NCBI RefSeq assembly: GCF_003261175.1
Contig: NZ_QLNP01000095.1
Coordinates: forward strand, 48,483 to 112,482
Direction of reading: 5' to 3'
DNA: 64,000 bases
Origin: Arthrobacter globiformis
GTDB lineage: Bacteria; Actinomycetota; Actinomycetes; Actinomycetales; Micrococcaceae
Made by a program: the position numbers and the translations under genes. The notes below the pieces were generated by a model that saw nothing but the letters and a program-made list of their open reading frames with translations, did not search any database and was not told the origin of the DNA. Shown here piece after piece: positions 52,492 through 60,572 of the stretch; position 1 is the stretch's first letter, and each line of letters starts with the position of its first letter.

Positions 52492-52902
52492 ATGAACCTC
52501 ACCATTCACTGGACATTCCTTCCGCACAACGACGCCGACGCCTCCCTGGCGTTCTACCGCGACACCCTCGGGTTCGAGCTCCGCAACGACGTGGGATACG
52601 GCGGAAAGCGCTGGCTCACCGTCGGTCCTCCGGACCAGCCCGGCACGTCGATTGTCTTGGAACCGCCGGCCGCCGACCCGGGGATCACCGAGGACGAGCG
52701 GCGCACCATCGCCGAAATGATGGCCAAGGGCACCTACGCCCGCCTCGTGCTCGGCACTTCGGACCTGGACGGCACGTTCGAGAAGGTGCAGGCCAGCGGC
52801 GCCGAAGTGGTCCAGGAGCCCACCCAACAGCCGTACGGTGTGCGCGACTGCGCCTTCCGCGATCCGGCCGGGAACCTGATCCGCATCAACGAGGTTGGCT
52901 AA
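52492..52902 (+). CDS. VOC (glyoxalase/bleomycin-resistance fold) protein
   Basis: 136 residues. Paired beta-alpha-beta-beta-beta modules: LTIHWTFLPHNDADASLAFYRDTLGFELRNDV and YARLVLGTSDLDGTFEKVQASGAEVVQEPTQQPYGVRDCAFRDPAGNLIRINE. The glyoxalase/extradiol dioxygenase superfamily includes drug-binding resistance proteins and metal enzymes; metal ligands are not complete enough to choose. In many actinobacteria an AraC regulator, a VOC protein and a UvrA-like ATPase occur in this order, as here, suggesting a role in resistance to a DNA-acting compound. Confidence 0.88.
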   Translation: MNLTIHWTFLPHNDADASLAFYRDTLGFELRNDVGYGGKRWLTVGPPDQPGTSIVLEPPAADPGITEDERRTIAEMMAKGTYARLVLGTSDLDGTFEKVQASGAEVVQEPTQQPYGVRDCAFRDPAGNLIRINEVG

Positions 52903-52937
52903 ACCCCGCTACTATCCGTTTAACAGATGGAGACACG

Positions 52938-55328
52938 ATGACGATAACGACGAAGACGGACACGCAGGCATCCGGACTGCACACCGCCGACGGCCATGAC
53001 CTGATCCGTGTGCAGGGCGCGCGCGTCAACAACCTCAAGGATGTCAGCGTCGAGATCCCGAAGCGCCGGCTGACCGTGTTCACCGGTGTCTCCGGCTCGG
53101 GCAAGAGCTCCCTGGTGTTCGGCACGATCGCTGCAGAGTCGCAGCGGATGATCAATGAAACCTACAGTGCGTTCGTGCAGGGCTTCATGCCGACGCTGTC
53201 GCGCCCCGAGGTCGATGTGCTGGAGGGTCTGACGACGGCCATCATTGTCGACCAGGAACGGATGGGAGCCAACCCGCGTTCCACTGTCGGCACCGCGACG
53301 GACGCCAACGCGATGCTGCGGATCCTTTTCAGCAGGCTGGGCCAGCCCCATATCGGATCGCCCAACGCCTACTCCTTCAACATCCCGACCGTGAAGGCCA
53401 GCGGCGCCATCACCGTGGAACGCGGCAACAAGACCAAAGCCGAGAAGGCGACGTTCAACCGGCTCGGCGGCATGTGCCCGCGCTGCGAGGGCATGGGCAA
53501 CGTCAGCGACTTCGACCTCACGGCGCTGTACGACGACAGCAAGTCACTCAGCGGGGGCGCCCTGACCATTCCCGGCTACAGCATGGACGGATGGTACGGC
53601 CGCATCTTCAGCGGAGCCGGCTTCAACATGGACAAGCCGATTAACAAGTTCACCAAGAAGGAACTCCACGACCTGCTCTACAAGGAGCCGACCAAGATCA
53701 AGGTCGAGGGCATCAACCTGACCTACGAGGGCCTCATCCCCAAGATCCAGAAGTCAATGCTGTCGAAGGACGTGGACTCGCTGCAGCCGCACGTCCGCGC
53801 GTTCGTGGAGCGGGCCATCACCTTCACGACGTGTCCGGACTGCGGCGGTACCCGGCTCAGCCAGGAAGCACTATCGTCGAAGATCAAGAGCAAGAACATC
53901 GCCGACGTCTGCACCATGCAGATCACTGACCTCGCAGACTGGGTCCGGAGCCTAAACGAACCATCCGTGGCCCCGCTGCTCGCCGGGCTGCAGCACCTTC
54001 TGGATTCGTTTGCGGAAATCGGACTGGGCTACCTCTCTCTGGACCGGCCGTCCGGCACACTGTCCGGGGGTGAGTCGCAGCGCACCAAGATGATCCGCCA
54101 CCTCGGCTCATCCCTCACGGACGTTACTTACGTCTTCGACGAGCCCACGATCGGCCTGCACCCGCACGACATCGAACGCATGAACGCCCTGCTGCTCCAG
54201 CTGCGCGACAAGGGCAACACGGTGCTCGTCGTGGAGCACAAGCCCGAGAGCATCGCCATCGCCGACCACATCGTCGACCTCGGGCCGGGCGCCGGCACCG
54301 GCGGCGGTACCGTCTGCTTCGAAGGCACCGTCGACGGGCTGCGGGGGAGTGACACCATCACTGGCCGCCACCTCGATGACCGGGCGCAGCTCAAGGATTC
54401 CGTGCGCTCCGCTTCCGGCGCGTTGGAGATCCGCGGGGCGTCGACCAACAACCTCAAGGATATCGACGTCGACATCCCGCTCGGCGTGCTGTGCGTCCTT
54501 ACCGGCGTTGCCGGTTCCGGAAAGAGCTCGCTGATCCACGGCTCGGTGGCCAAGCGCGACGGTGTGGTGGTGATCGACCAGGCCGGCATCCGGGGCTCAC
54601 GGCGCAGCAACCCTGCCACCTACACTGGGCTGCTCGAGCCAATCCGCAGGGCGTTTGCCAAGGCCAACGGCGTGAAGCCCGCGCTCTTCAGCTCCAACTC
54701 CGAGGGTGCCTGCCCCACATGCAACGGGGCCGGCGTGATCTACACAGACCTGGGGGTCATGGCCACGGTCGAGACCACCTGCGAGGAGTGCGACGGCAAA
54801 CGGTTCCAGGCAGCGGTGCTGGAGTTCACGCTAGGCGGCAAGAATATAGCCGAGGTGCTGGCGATGTCGGTGGCCGAGGCCGAGGTGTTCTTTGAGGAGG
54901 GCGATGCGCGCACGCCGGCCGCCCACAAGATCCTGCACCGGCTGGCCGACGTCGGACTCGGTTATCTCACCCTCGGCCAGCCGCTCACAACTCTGTCCGG
55001 TGGTGAGCGGCAGCGGCTCAAGCTGGCGGCGCAGATGGCCGACAAGGGCGACGTCTACATCCTCGACGAACCCACCACGGGCCTGCATTTGGCCGACGTC
55101 GGAAATTTGCTCGGGCTGCTTGACCGGCTGGTCGACTCGGGCAAGTCGGTGATCGTCATCGAGCACCACCAGGCGGTCATGGCGCACGCTGACTGGATCA
55201 TCGACCTCGGACCCGGGGCAGGGCACGACGGCGGCAAGATCGTTTTCGAAGGACCGCCGGCTGACCTTGTTGCCGGCCGTTCAACGCTGACCGGCGAGCA
55301 TCTCTCCGCGTACGTGGGTGCTAGCTGA
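52938..55328 (+). CDS. UvrA-like ABC ATPase lacking the UvrB-binding region
   Basis: 796 residues from the Met at 52938, preceded by GGAGAC; canonical UvrA has about 940-970. Two ABC ATPase halves: Walker A GVSGSGKSS (50-58) and GVAGSGKSS (near 523), signatures LSGGESQRTK and LSGGERQRLK, and Walker B/D-loop VFDEPTIGLHP and ILDEPTTGLH. Zinc-finger pairs are CPRCEGMG, CPDCGG and CPTCNG...CEECDG. The segment after the first Walker A jumps from LFSRLG to the insertion domain, without the first zinc module and UvrB-interaction domain. This is the UvrA2/DrrC-like class linked to drug tolerance. Confidence 0.9.
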   Translation: MTITTKTDTQASGLHTADGHDLIRVQGARVNNLKDVSVEIPKRRLTVFTGVSGSGKSSLVFGTIAAESQRMINETYSAFVQGFMPTLSRPEVDVLEGLTTAIIVDQERMGANPRSTVGTATDANAMLRILFSRLGQPHIGSPNAYSFNIPTVKASGAITVERGNKTKAEKATFNRLGGMCPRCEGMGNVSDFDLTALYDDSKSLSGGALTIPGYSMDGWYGRIFSGAGFNMDKPINKFTKKELHDLLYKEPTKIKVEGINLTYEGLIPKIQKSMLSKDVDSLQPHVRAFVERAITFTTCPDCGGTRLSQEALSSKIKSKNIADVCTMQITDLADWVRSLNEPSVAPLLAGLQHLLDSFAEIGLGYLSLDRPSGTLSGGESQRTKMIRHLGSSLTDVTYVFDEPTIGLHPHDIERMNALLLQLRDKGNTVLVVEHKPESIAIADHIVDLGPGAGTGGGTVCFEGTVDGLRGSDTITGRHLDDRAQLKDSVRSASGALEIRGASTNNLKDIDVDIPLGVLCVLTGVAGSGKSSLIHGSVAKRDGVVVIDQAGIRGSRRSNPATYTGLLEPIRRAFAKANGVKPALFSSNSEGACPTCNGAGVIYTDLGVMATVETTCEECDGKRFQAAVLEFTLGGKNIAEVLAMSVAEAEVFFEEGDARTPAAHKILHRLADVGLGYLTLGQPLTTLSGGERQRLKLAAQMADKGDVYILDEPTTGLHLADVGNLLGLLDRLVDSGKSVIVIEHHQAVMAHADWIIDLGPGAGHDGGKIVFEGPPADLVAGRSTLTGEHLSAYVGAS

Positions 55329-55416
55329 CTTATTGAAGCCTCAACCAAACTAGTGGTATACCTAGGAACATCGGGGTAGGGATTCACCCTTGCCACCGAG
55401 ACATTGGGGGATCCAC

Positions 55417-55611
55417 ATGAGTATGCAACAGAGGGACGAGCCTCGTTATCAGCACCTGAAGAAAATTGCTGATCTACTGGATTGGGCAGGCGATCTTGCT
55501 GGCGCGGAGTTCGCGGGCGAGTCCCGTGAGGCCTACGCATTGGCGCGGAAATTCCACGACCGCGCCGACGCGCTTGGTGCACCAGCCCCGGACATCCACA
55601 CGCCGAATTAG
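55417..55611 (+). CDS. Small protein of unknown function
   Basis: 64 residues starting MSMQQRDEPRYQHLKKIADLL, with GGGGGA upstream as ribosome site. The body is predicted helical (DWAGDLAGAEFAGESREAYALARKFHDRADAL) with a Pro-rich end. No recognised domain. It stands alone in the accessory stretch after the UvrA-like gene. Confidence 0.5.
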   Translation: MSMQQRDEPRYQHLKKIADLLDWAGDLAGAEFAGESREAYALARKFHDRADALGAPAPDIHTPN

Positions 55612-55654
55612 ACGGGGGTGGGTGGCTCTGGGGGGGTGACATTATGTCAAGTAG

Positions 55655-56163
55655 TCAGATGGATCTGGCGCCCTTGAAAGCGGCTACCACAGGCGGTGGC
55701 TGCCAGCCGGCAGAGCAGGCGGACCGTCCTGGGTTTGGCGGTGAGTTCCCGCGCGAGGCCTGTCCAAATAGCTCCGGCGCGTTAGGTCGACGCAGCTTGA
55801 CTGCTTCATTGCACGCCAAGCGGCGGAAGGCATCCGGCCGGCCATCCACGGAAGCTTTCGCGCCCACTTCTCGGCCCGTACTCATAACGCCGATAATCAG
55901 CATTATGTAAAGTAGAACGTTGATTACTGGACCCGATGCACGATCCGCCCTCCTCCATTGGTGCTCGTTGGGCACGTCTTCCGCGAACCAATCCAAACCG
56001 CACGCGCTGACGACGGAACCCCGCCGTCGAGCCTCGCGGACAAACCCAGGACCAAATCCTTTGCCAACACCGCCGGCATGCGGGAGGCGCACACTGCAGC
56101 GGCCAGCAGAATGAAGGGTGCCCGCGGCCTTACCACGTTGCGCTCGGGCGGTGTTGTTGCCAC
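55655..56163 (-). pseudogene. Possible frameshifted membrane protein gene
   Basis: From a GTG at 56163 with a GGGGGA ribosome site the reverse strand reads MATTPPERNVV, a hydrophobic segment (FILLAAAVCASRMPAVLA) and KDLVLGLSARLDGG, then stops at 55924. In the neighbouring frame, coding-like GC-rich third positions resume around 56010 and give LDWFAEDVPNEHQW, a membrane segment (VLLYIMLIIGVMS) and a tail to 55655. One base change near 56010 would join them into a protein of about 165 residues with two membrane helices. The intact 79-residue frame (55924-56163) could alternatively be a small gene. Low certainty. Confidence 0.25.
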
Positions 56164-56360
56164 GTCTCCCCCACTTCACAGTTACAGGCACGGAGGCGCC
56201 AGACTTCTCATGAGCCAGCCAGCCCGGCAGCTGGTTCCTTATCGCGAAGGCTAGCCTTAACATTGACGTGCTGGGGCGACGGCGCCTCAACAAGTCTGGC
56301 CGGGCGTGGTGCCGCACACGGCCACGCCAGTGCCATCTCACCCCGAATCGGAGGGCTCGC

Positions 56361-57530
56361 ATGAGCTCGAAGAAGCGCCCCTGGAGGCGAGCGGCCTTCG
56401 CGCTGGTCCTCGCGGTCTCTGGCTGCACTTACACCACAGACGACACCGCTCCGTCCCCATCACCAACCTCGCCGGATGCCTTGGCACCTTTGGAGCGGCA
56501 GGTCCAGATGTTCATGGATCAAGGTGCGGTGGCCGCCGTCGTCCAAGTACGGTGGCCCGAGGGCGAATGGTCCATGGCATACGGCGTGCGGGACCTCGAG
56601 TCCAGGACGCCAGCCCAGCCGACGGACCGGGTGCAGATCGCCAGCGTCACCAAGACCATGACAGCCGTGGCGGTGCTCAAGCTCGTAGACGACCACCTCA
56701 TCAGCCTCGACGACCCGGTCAATGACGTCATCCCCGGGTTCACCGCAGCGCTCAAGCCTCCGGGCCCGATTACGGTGAGGCAGCTGCTCAGCCACACTTC
56801 GGGAATGCCTGAGGTCAACGATGCCCTGCCACGGGATGTTGACTTCCGCCCCCTTCTCTCCCGGACGCTGACGATGGAGCGGGGCGTAAAGCTGGCCGGA
56901 ACGCTGCCCTGGACCGCGTCCAGTGTTGGCTCCTTCCTGTATTCAAACACGAACTACTTCGCTCTTGGGCTGCTGATCCAGACACTGCGGCACAAGCCAT
57001 TCATCCAGGTCATGCGTGAGGAAGTCTTCGACCCACTCGGCATGAGGAACACCAGCCTCGACCGTGTCGACCTGCACGAGACCGGCCTTTTGCACGGCTA
57101 CGTCACCCTCCGAGGTGAACGCGTTGATACCACCGACAACATCTTCTCTGCCGGTTCTCCAGCAGGCGGGGCCGTGTCGACAGTCAAAGACATGAACCTC
57201 TTCATGGCAGGCCTCCTCCAGGGACGGGCCCTCTCTGCGGCGTCGCTGCGGGAGATGAAGACGAGCCCCGGCTTCGCCCCTTACGGACTGGGACTGTGGC
57301 AGCACGGCGACGGATGCTCGGCCGCGGATCGGCACGAGGGCAGAGGCTCCTTCTGGGACTACCAAACGGTCGCGGTCAGCAGCGACGACGGGCGCTACCA
57401 GGCCGCGATGACTGTCACGATGCCACCATTGCCCACTGAGTTGGAAGACGAGTCCAGCCAGAACAAGCGTGACCTCCTGAACAGCCAGATCGAGTCCACC
57501 CTCAACGAGACCCTGGACAGACTCTGCTAA
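56361..57530 (+). CDS. Serine hydrolase (class C beta-lactamase/DD-peptidase fold) lipoprotein
   Basis: 389 residues from the ATG at 56361 with GGAGGG ribosome site. The signal sequence AAFALVLAVSGC has a lipobox with Cys about 22, then a Pro/Ser/Thr linker. Catalytic motifs: SxxK as ASVTKTM, YxN as YSNTNY, and a C-terminal HEG in DRHEGRGSF where DD-peptidases have HxG. The LLSHTSGMPE segment is typical of the class C/esterase VIII group. The protein sits on the outer face of the membrane and may be a D-alanyl peptidase, esterase or beta-lactamase. Confidence 0.88.
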   Translation: MSSKKRPWRRAAFALVLAVSGCTYTTDDTAPSPSPTSPDALAPLERQVQMFMDQGAVAAVVQVRWPEGEWSMAYGVRDLESRTPAQPTDRVQIASVTKTMTAVAVLKLVDDHLISLDDPVNDVIPGFTAALKPPGPITVRQLLSHTSGMPEVNDALPRDVDFRPLLSRTLTMERGVKLAGTLPWTASSVGSFLYSNTNYFALGLLIQTLRHKPFIQVMREEVFDPLGMRNTSLDRVDLHETGLLHGYVTLRGERVDTTDNIFSAGSPAGGAVSTVKDMNLFMAGLLQGRALSAASLREMKTSPGFAPYGLGLWQHGDGCSAADRHEGRGSFWDYQTVAVSSDDGRYQAAMTVTMPPLPTELEDESSQNKRDLLNSQIESTLNETLDRLC

Positions 57531-57575
57531 CCGGCAGCCCATGGCGAACGCCAATCACGGATCAACCGCTTCGAC

Positions 57576-58394
57576 TCACGAATCAGCGCCCAAGCGACGT
57601 TCGCGCACGCGGTCGAGCCACTCGGTAATCAGCGCCTTGGTGAGGGCGGGCTGTTCGTGCGGCAAGGCATGACCGGCGCGGTCGAGCACGGCGAATGTAG
57701 CCCGCGGATAGTGCTCGAGCAGATCCCACTGAGCGGCGTACCCCACCACGGAGTCCTGGCGTCCGGTCACTATGAGGACGGGGCCGGAGTACGGCGTGCC
57801 CCCTTCTGGACCGGTGCTGAACAGCCAGTGTTGGCCGATCCGCTCAAGCCCGGCTTCGTCGACCAGGCCAAGGGCGGGGAGGACGTACTCCTTGTACCGC
57901 TCCAGCGTGGCCTGCGTCTGCACGACAAAGTAGTCGCGGAACACGCTCTCATCGGCCGGGCCGAGCGTCCCGCGCGGATCGACCGACGCGTGCAAGACCT
58001 GGTGCGCAGGAAGATTCCGGGCGTTCTCGCCCAACGGACAGATCAGCGCGAGTCCCGCCACGTGCTCCGGGCGCCTGCCGGCGATGGCCCGGGCGTAGTA
58101 CGCTCCTGCCGAATGGCCAATAACCCGGAACTGCCCGTCACCAATCACGCCATCGACAAACGCGAGCAGAAGGTCAAGAACGTCGTCAGCACTGCCCAGC
58201 GTGCCCACCGGCGTGTGACCCATGCCCGGCAAGTCAGGGTAAACGCGCCGACAATCAGATAGCTCGCTGAATATCGGCTCCATGGCACCGACCATCTCCC
58301 GGTGATCCACGCCGGCACCGTGCAACACCAGGATCGGCACCCCGTCGCCGTGCTCGACATACTGGACAGGTATTCCGCGAGCTCTGTACTCCAC
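57576..58394 (-). CDS. Alpha/beta hydrolase
   Basis: 272 residues from GTG. The fold is marked by ILVLHGAGVDHREM (oxyanion loop), YPDLPGMGHTPVG, nucleophile elbow VIGHSAGAYYARAIAG with Ser, an acidic residue in VIVTGRQDSVVGY and catalytic His in LDRAGHALPHEQP. Enzymes of this type hydrolyse esters, lactones or C-C bonds; the substrate is unknown. It is convergent with the serine hydrolase gene, separated by 45 bases. Confidence 0.88.
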   Translation of the reverse strand: MEYRARGIPVQYVEHGDGVPILVLHGAGVDHREMVGAMEPIFSELSDCRRVYPDLPGMGHTPVGTLGSADDVLDLLLAFVDGVIGDGQFRVIGHSAGAYYARAIAGRRPEHVAGLALICPLGENARNLPAHQVLHASVDPRGTLGPADESVFRDYFVVQTQATLERYKEYVLPALGLVDEAGLERIGQHWLFSTGPEGGTPYSGPVLIVTGRQDSVVGYAAQWDLLEHYPRATFAVLDRAGHALPHEQPALTKALITEWLDRVRERRLGADS

Positions 58395-58400
58395 AGCGTC

Positions 58401-58406
58401 AGCCTA
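58401..58406 (-). promoter_or_regulatory. -10 box TAGGCT, leaderless-type
   Basis: On the reverse strand TAGGCT ends 6 bases before the GTG of the alpha/beta hydrolase. Confidence 0.5.
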
Positions 58407-58436
58407 ATCCAGGCACCTGGTCAGTGCGGTGAGCAG

Positions 58437-59069
58437 CTAGAACACGTGTTCGGGGCCCACAGCGGACGTCGCGTACTCTGGCCGGCCGCGGGGCCGATAC
58501 GTCTGGATGGCGATGCCCCGGGACGTGGTCCGCGAGCTGACCAGCTCGAGCGCGAGGTCGGGACCGGAATCGGGGAACAGCCGTGTGCCCTGGCCGACGA
58601 CGACGGGATAGGTGACCAGGTCGAGCCGGTCAACCAGGCCGTTGGCCAGCAGCCACCTGACGAGGACACCGCTGCCCGGCACCAGCAGTTCGCCGTCGTG
58701 ATTCGCCTTCAGATTACCGATGGCCGTGGCGAGGTCGCCCTGAAGCACACTCGTTCCCGCCCACCGCGGATCGGTGAGGCTGGCAGACACCACATACTTG
58801 GGCCGGCTGTTCAGCGCAGCCGCAATCGGGTTCGCCTCCGGGTTGGGCATCACTCCCCAGTAGCCGGCGAAGATTTCGTACGTCCTGCGGCCAAAGAGGA
58901 ACGCGTCCGCGCCTCCGTAAACCTGGTTCAGATAGTCCCCTGCCTCGGCATCGATAAGCGGGATGGCCCATCCGCCGCGGTCGAAGCCGCCGCTGCGGTC
59001 CTCGTCCGGTCCACCCAATCCCTGCATGACGCCGTCAACCGAAACGTTGGTGGTGGTGGTCAGCCTCAT
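58437..59069 (-). CDS. Dihydrofolate reductase family (RibD C-terminal-like) protein
   Basis: 210 residues with an AGGTGA ribosome site. VSVDGVMQGLGGPDEDRSGGF at the start, FLFGRRTYEIFAGYW, NSRPKYVVSAS and LLVPGSGVLVRWLLANGLVDRLDL with VVVGQGTRLFP fit the RibD C-terminal/DHFR superfamily. Members reduce NADPH-dependent substrates; the common actinobacterial group with this start motif is uncharacterised. It lies upstream of the alpha/beta hydrolase on the same strand but the latter has its own -10 box. Confidence 0.87.
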   Translation of the reverse strand: MRLTTTTNVSVDGVMQGLGGPDEDRSGGFDRGGWAIPLIDAEAGDYLNQVYGGADAFLFGRRTYEIFAGYWGVMPNPEANPIAAALNSRPKYVVSASLTDPRWAGTSVLQGDLATAIGNLKANHDGELLVPGSGVLVRWLLANGLVDRLDLVTYPVVVGQGTRLFPDSGPDLALELVSSRTTSRGIAIQTYRPRGRPEYATSAVGPEHVF

Positions 59070-59430
59070 GTCGTGTCACCTCGTCGAACCACGGCCGCGG
59101 ACCCGGCTGGATCTGCGCTTCTTGCTTCAGACAAGCACACTTGCAGTAGCCACGCGAGGGCGAGATGGCGCCGAGCCCCGCGGGCCGGTGCCTAGGATGT
59201 GCATGTGGAAGCAGCAGAGCACCAGATGGCAGCCCTCCTCCAGCACATCGGAACCGTGCCCCGGCGTCTTTTTTGTCGAGGGGCCCGCGTCAAACTGGAT
59301 CGCCTGATTCACTCCGCACATCGCGGCTATGTAAAACGGCCTTCATCGCATAAAATGAATACCGTTCATTTATGGCCGTCCCGAAACCGAGTCGGGCCGA
59401 CGCCGATCCAAACCGAAGGAGCCACCGACA
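59070..59430. other. Intergenic region with AT-rich operator-like palindrome
   Basis: 361 bases without a supportable gene between the divergent reductase and a small forward gene. The only clear element is the palindrome at 59353-59371. Confidence 0.4.
59353..59371. promoter_or_regulatory. Operator-like palindrome AAATGAA-N5-TTCATTT
   Basis: A perfect 7-bp inverted repeat with a 5-base centre, AT-rich in GC-rich surroundings, 60 bases before the small gene at 59431. The shape resembles TetR/MarR-type operators. Confidence 0.4.
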
Positions 59431-59661
59431 GTGACGCCGGGGACAGTTTCAGGAACTACACATGATGCGCGCGACCTCATAGGGACGAAGGTCAGGGTGG
59501 AACAGGCAGGAACGGTCATCCGCGTCGGCTACATGGAAACGGTCACGCCTTCCGGGGAACTGTTTTGGATACGGGCCTCAGGTTGTGAGCCCCGTGAACT
59601 GTTCGGCACAGCGCTGGGTCACACCGTAGTCCCTGCGTCGGAACCAGACCCGGCCGGATAA
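59431..59661 (+). CDS. Small protein of unknown function
   Basis: 76 residues from a GTG with AAGGAG ribosome site 11 bases upstream. Predicted beta-rich: IGTKVRVEQAGTVIRVGYMETVTPSGELFWIRASG, then RELFGTALGHTVVP; it may form a small SH3/KOW-like barrel. No recognised family. An AT-rich palindrome upstream suggests it is regulated. Confidence 0.5.
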   Translation: MTPGTVSGTTHDARDLIGTKVRVEQAGTVIRVGYMETVTPSGELFWIRASGCEPRELFGTALGHTVVPASEPDPAG

Positions 59662-59717
59662 CATTCCCGACTGCTTGTCGCCATACGGCTCGCATTCGCT
59701 TCCGGCGGCCTTACGTC

Positions 59718-60383
59718 CTAAGAACCGGAGCCAGCAGGAGCGGAGCGGTGATTCACCTCGGCGGTTAGCCGGTCGATCCGCTCAACTGCGGCGTCAAGAT
59801 TTTCCACGGTGGACCACAGGGCCGGCTGGTCTTCGTGGATCTGCTCGGGCGTTCGGCCAGCAGAGGTGAGCGCCTCCAGGTCGAAACGCACGTTGGTCCG
59901 CGCCCCGGTCACCGCTGCCCTCAGGGCCCCGAATGCCACGACGATATCGGCAACAAGCGCCGGATTCCCGTTGGATGACAGCCACTCGAGGTCTTCAATG
60001 GCACCGATGGCGTTCTCGCCGAGCACGGCAGAAGCCTTGGCGGCGTCCACGGACGCCCTGCGTATCGCATCCTCCCGCTCCGGCCCCGGATCCAGCCGGA
60101 AGGCGGCGCCGAATGCCTGGGATGCTGAAGCATCCTCATCGGCCAACCGAAGGGCAGCTTCCCGGAGTGAGCGGACCCGCGCGTGAACATCGGCCAGGTC
60201 CTGCCGCTGATCCCTGTCAGCTTCCGTGTATCCGGCGACCATCGACGCCAACGACGCGGCGATGGCAAGCATCACGCCCGCCCCGGCGCCGCCGCCAGGG
60301 GAACCAACAGACTCCGCCAACGCCTGCGTCCAGTCCTCAACTGTCGAACGCTGGGTTGTAACGGCCTTCGCATCATCATTCAT
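59718..60383 (-). CDS. Cyclodeaminase/cyclohydrolase family protein (FTCD C-terminal-like)
   Basis: 221 residues. All-helical, with the family signature SVGSPGGGAGAGVMLAIAASLASMVAGYT near 25-53, then a heptad-rich helix (VRSLREAALRLADEDASASQAFGAAF) and GNPALVADIVVAFGALRAAVTGARTNV. It matches the formiminotetrahydrofolate cyclodeaminase domain or methenyl-THF cyclohydrolase FchA, which act in one-carbon and histidine/glutamate metabolism. No histidine-utilisation genes are adjacent; the divergent PucR-glutaminase genes are the nearest nitrogen-related neighbours. Confidence 0.85.
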   Translation of the reverse strand: MNDDAKAVTTQRSTVEDWTQALAESVGSPGGGAGAGVMLAIAASLASMVAGYTEADRDQRQDLADVHARVRSLREAALRLADEDASASQAFGAAFRLDPGPEREDAIRRASVDAAKASAVLGENAIGAIEDLEWLSSNGNPALVADIVVAFGALRAAVTGARTNVRFDLEALTSAGRTPEQIHEDQPALWSTVENLDAAVERIDRLTAEVNHRSAPAGSGS

Positions 60384-60389
60384 GGCACC

Positions 60390-60395
60390 AGTCTG
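60390..60395 (-). promoter_or_regulatory. Weak -10 box CAGACT, leaderless-type
   Basis: On the reverse strand CAGACT ends 6 bases before the ATG of the cyclodeaminase-like gene; the first base deviates from TANNNT. Confidence 0.3.
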
Positions 60396-60430
60396 CCCTA
60401 AGCCGGAGCACCATCAGGGCTAGCCGCGTG

Positions 60431-60472
60431 AACCGAAAATCCGGGCGCATTGGGCCGGAACCCGAAAATCGG
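60431..60472. promoter_or_regulatory. Pair of direct repeats upstream of pucR-type gene
   Basis: AACCGAAAATCCGG (60431-60444) and AACCCGAAAATCGG (60459-60472), 28 bases apart, in the 189-base divergent gap. The spacing is near three helical turns, as for a cooperative regulator site; autoregulation by the PucR protein is inferred. Confidence 0.4.
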
Positions 60473-60572
60473 CAACCCCGTTTGGATTCCGTCACATATT
60501 TCGGGAGAAATCCGGTCGATACCATGAGGTGACCGGACAGAGCCGTCCGGACGGACGACGCAGAAGGAAACC

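Noticed and set aside
52895-52915. PafBC-type (RecA-independent damage) promoter before the UvrA-like gene
   Set aside because: TTGGCT and TACTAT are present but the spacing and -35-side bases do not fit the known motif.
54002-54150. Possibility that the UvrA-like gene is the canonical uvrA
   Set aside because: It lacks the UvrB-interaction region and first zinc module and is about 150 residues too short; it sits with AraC and VOC genes instead of uvrB/uvrC.
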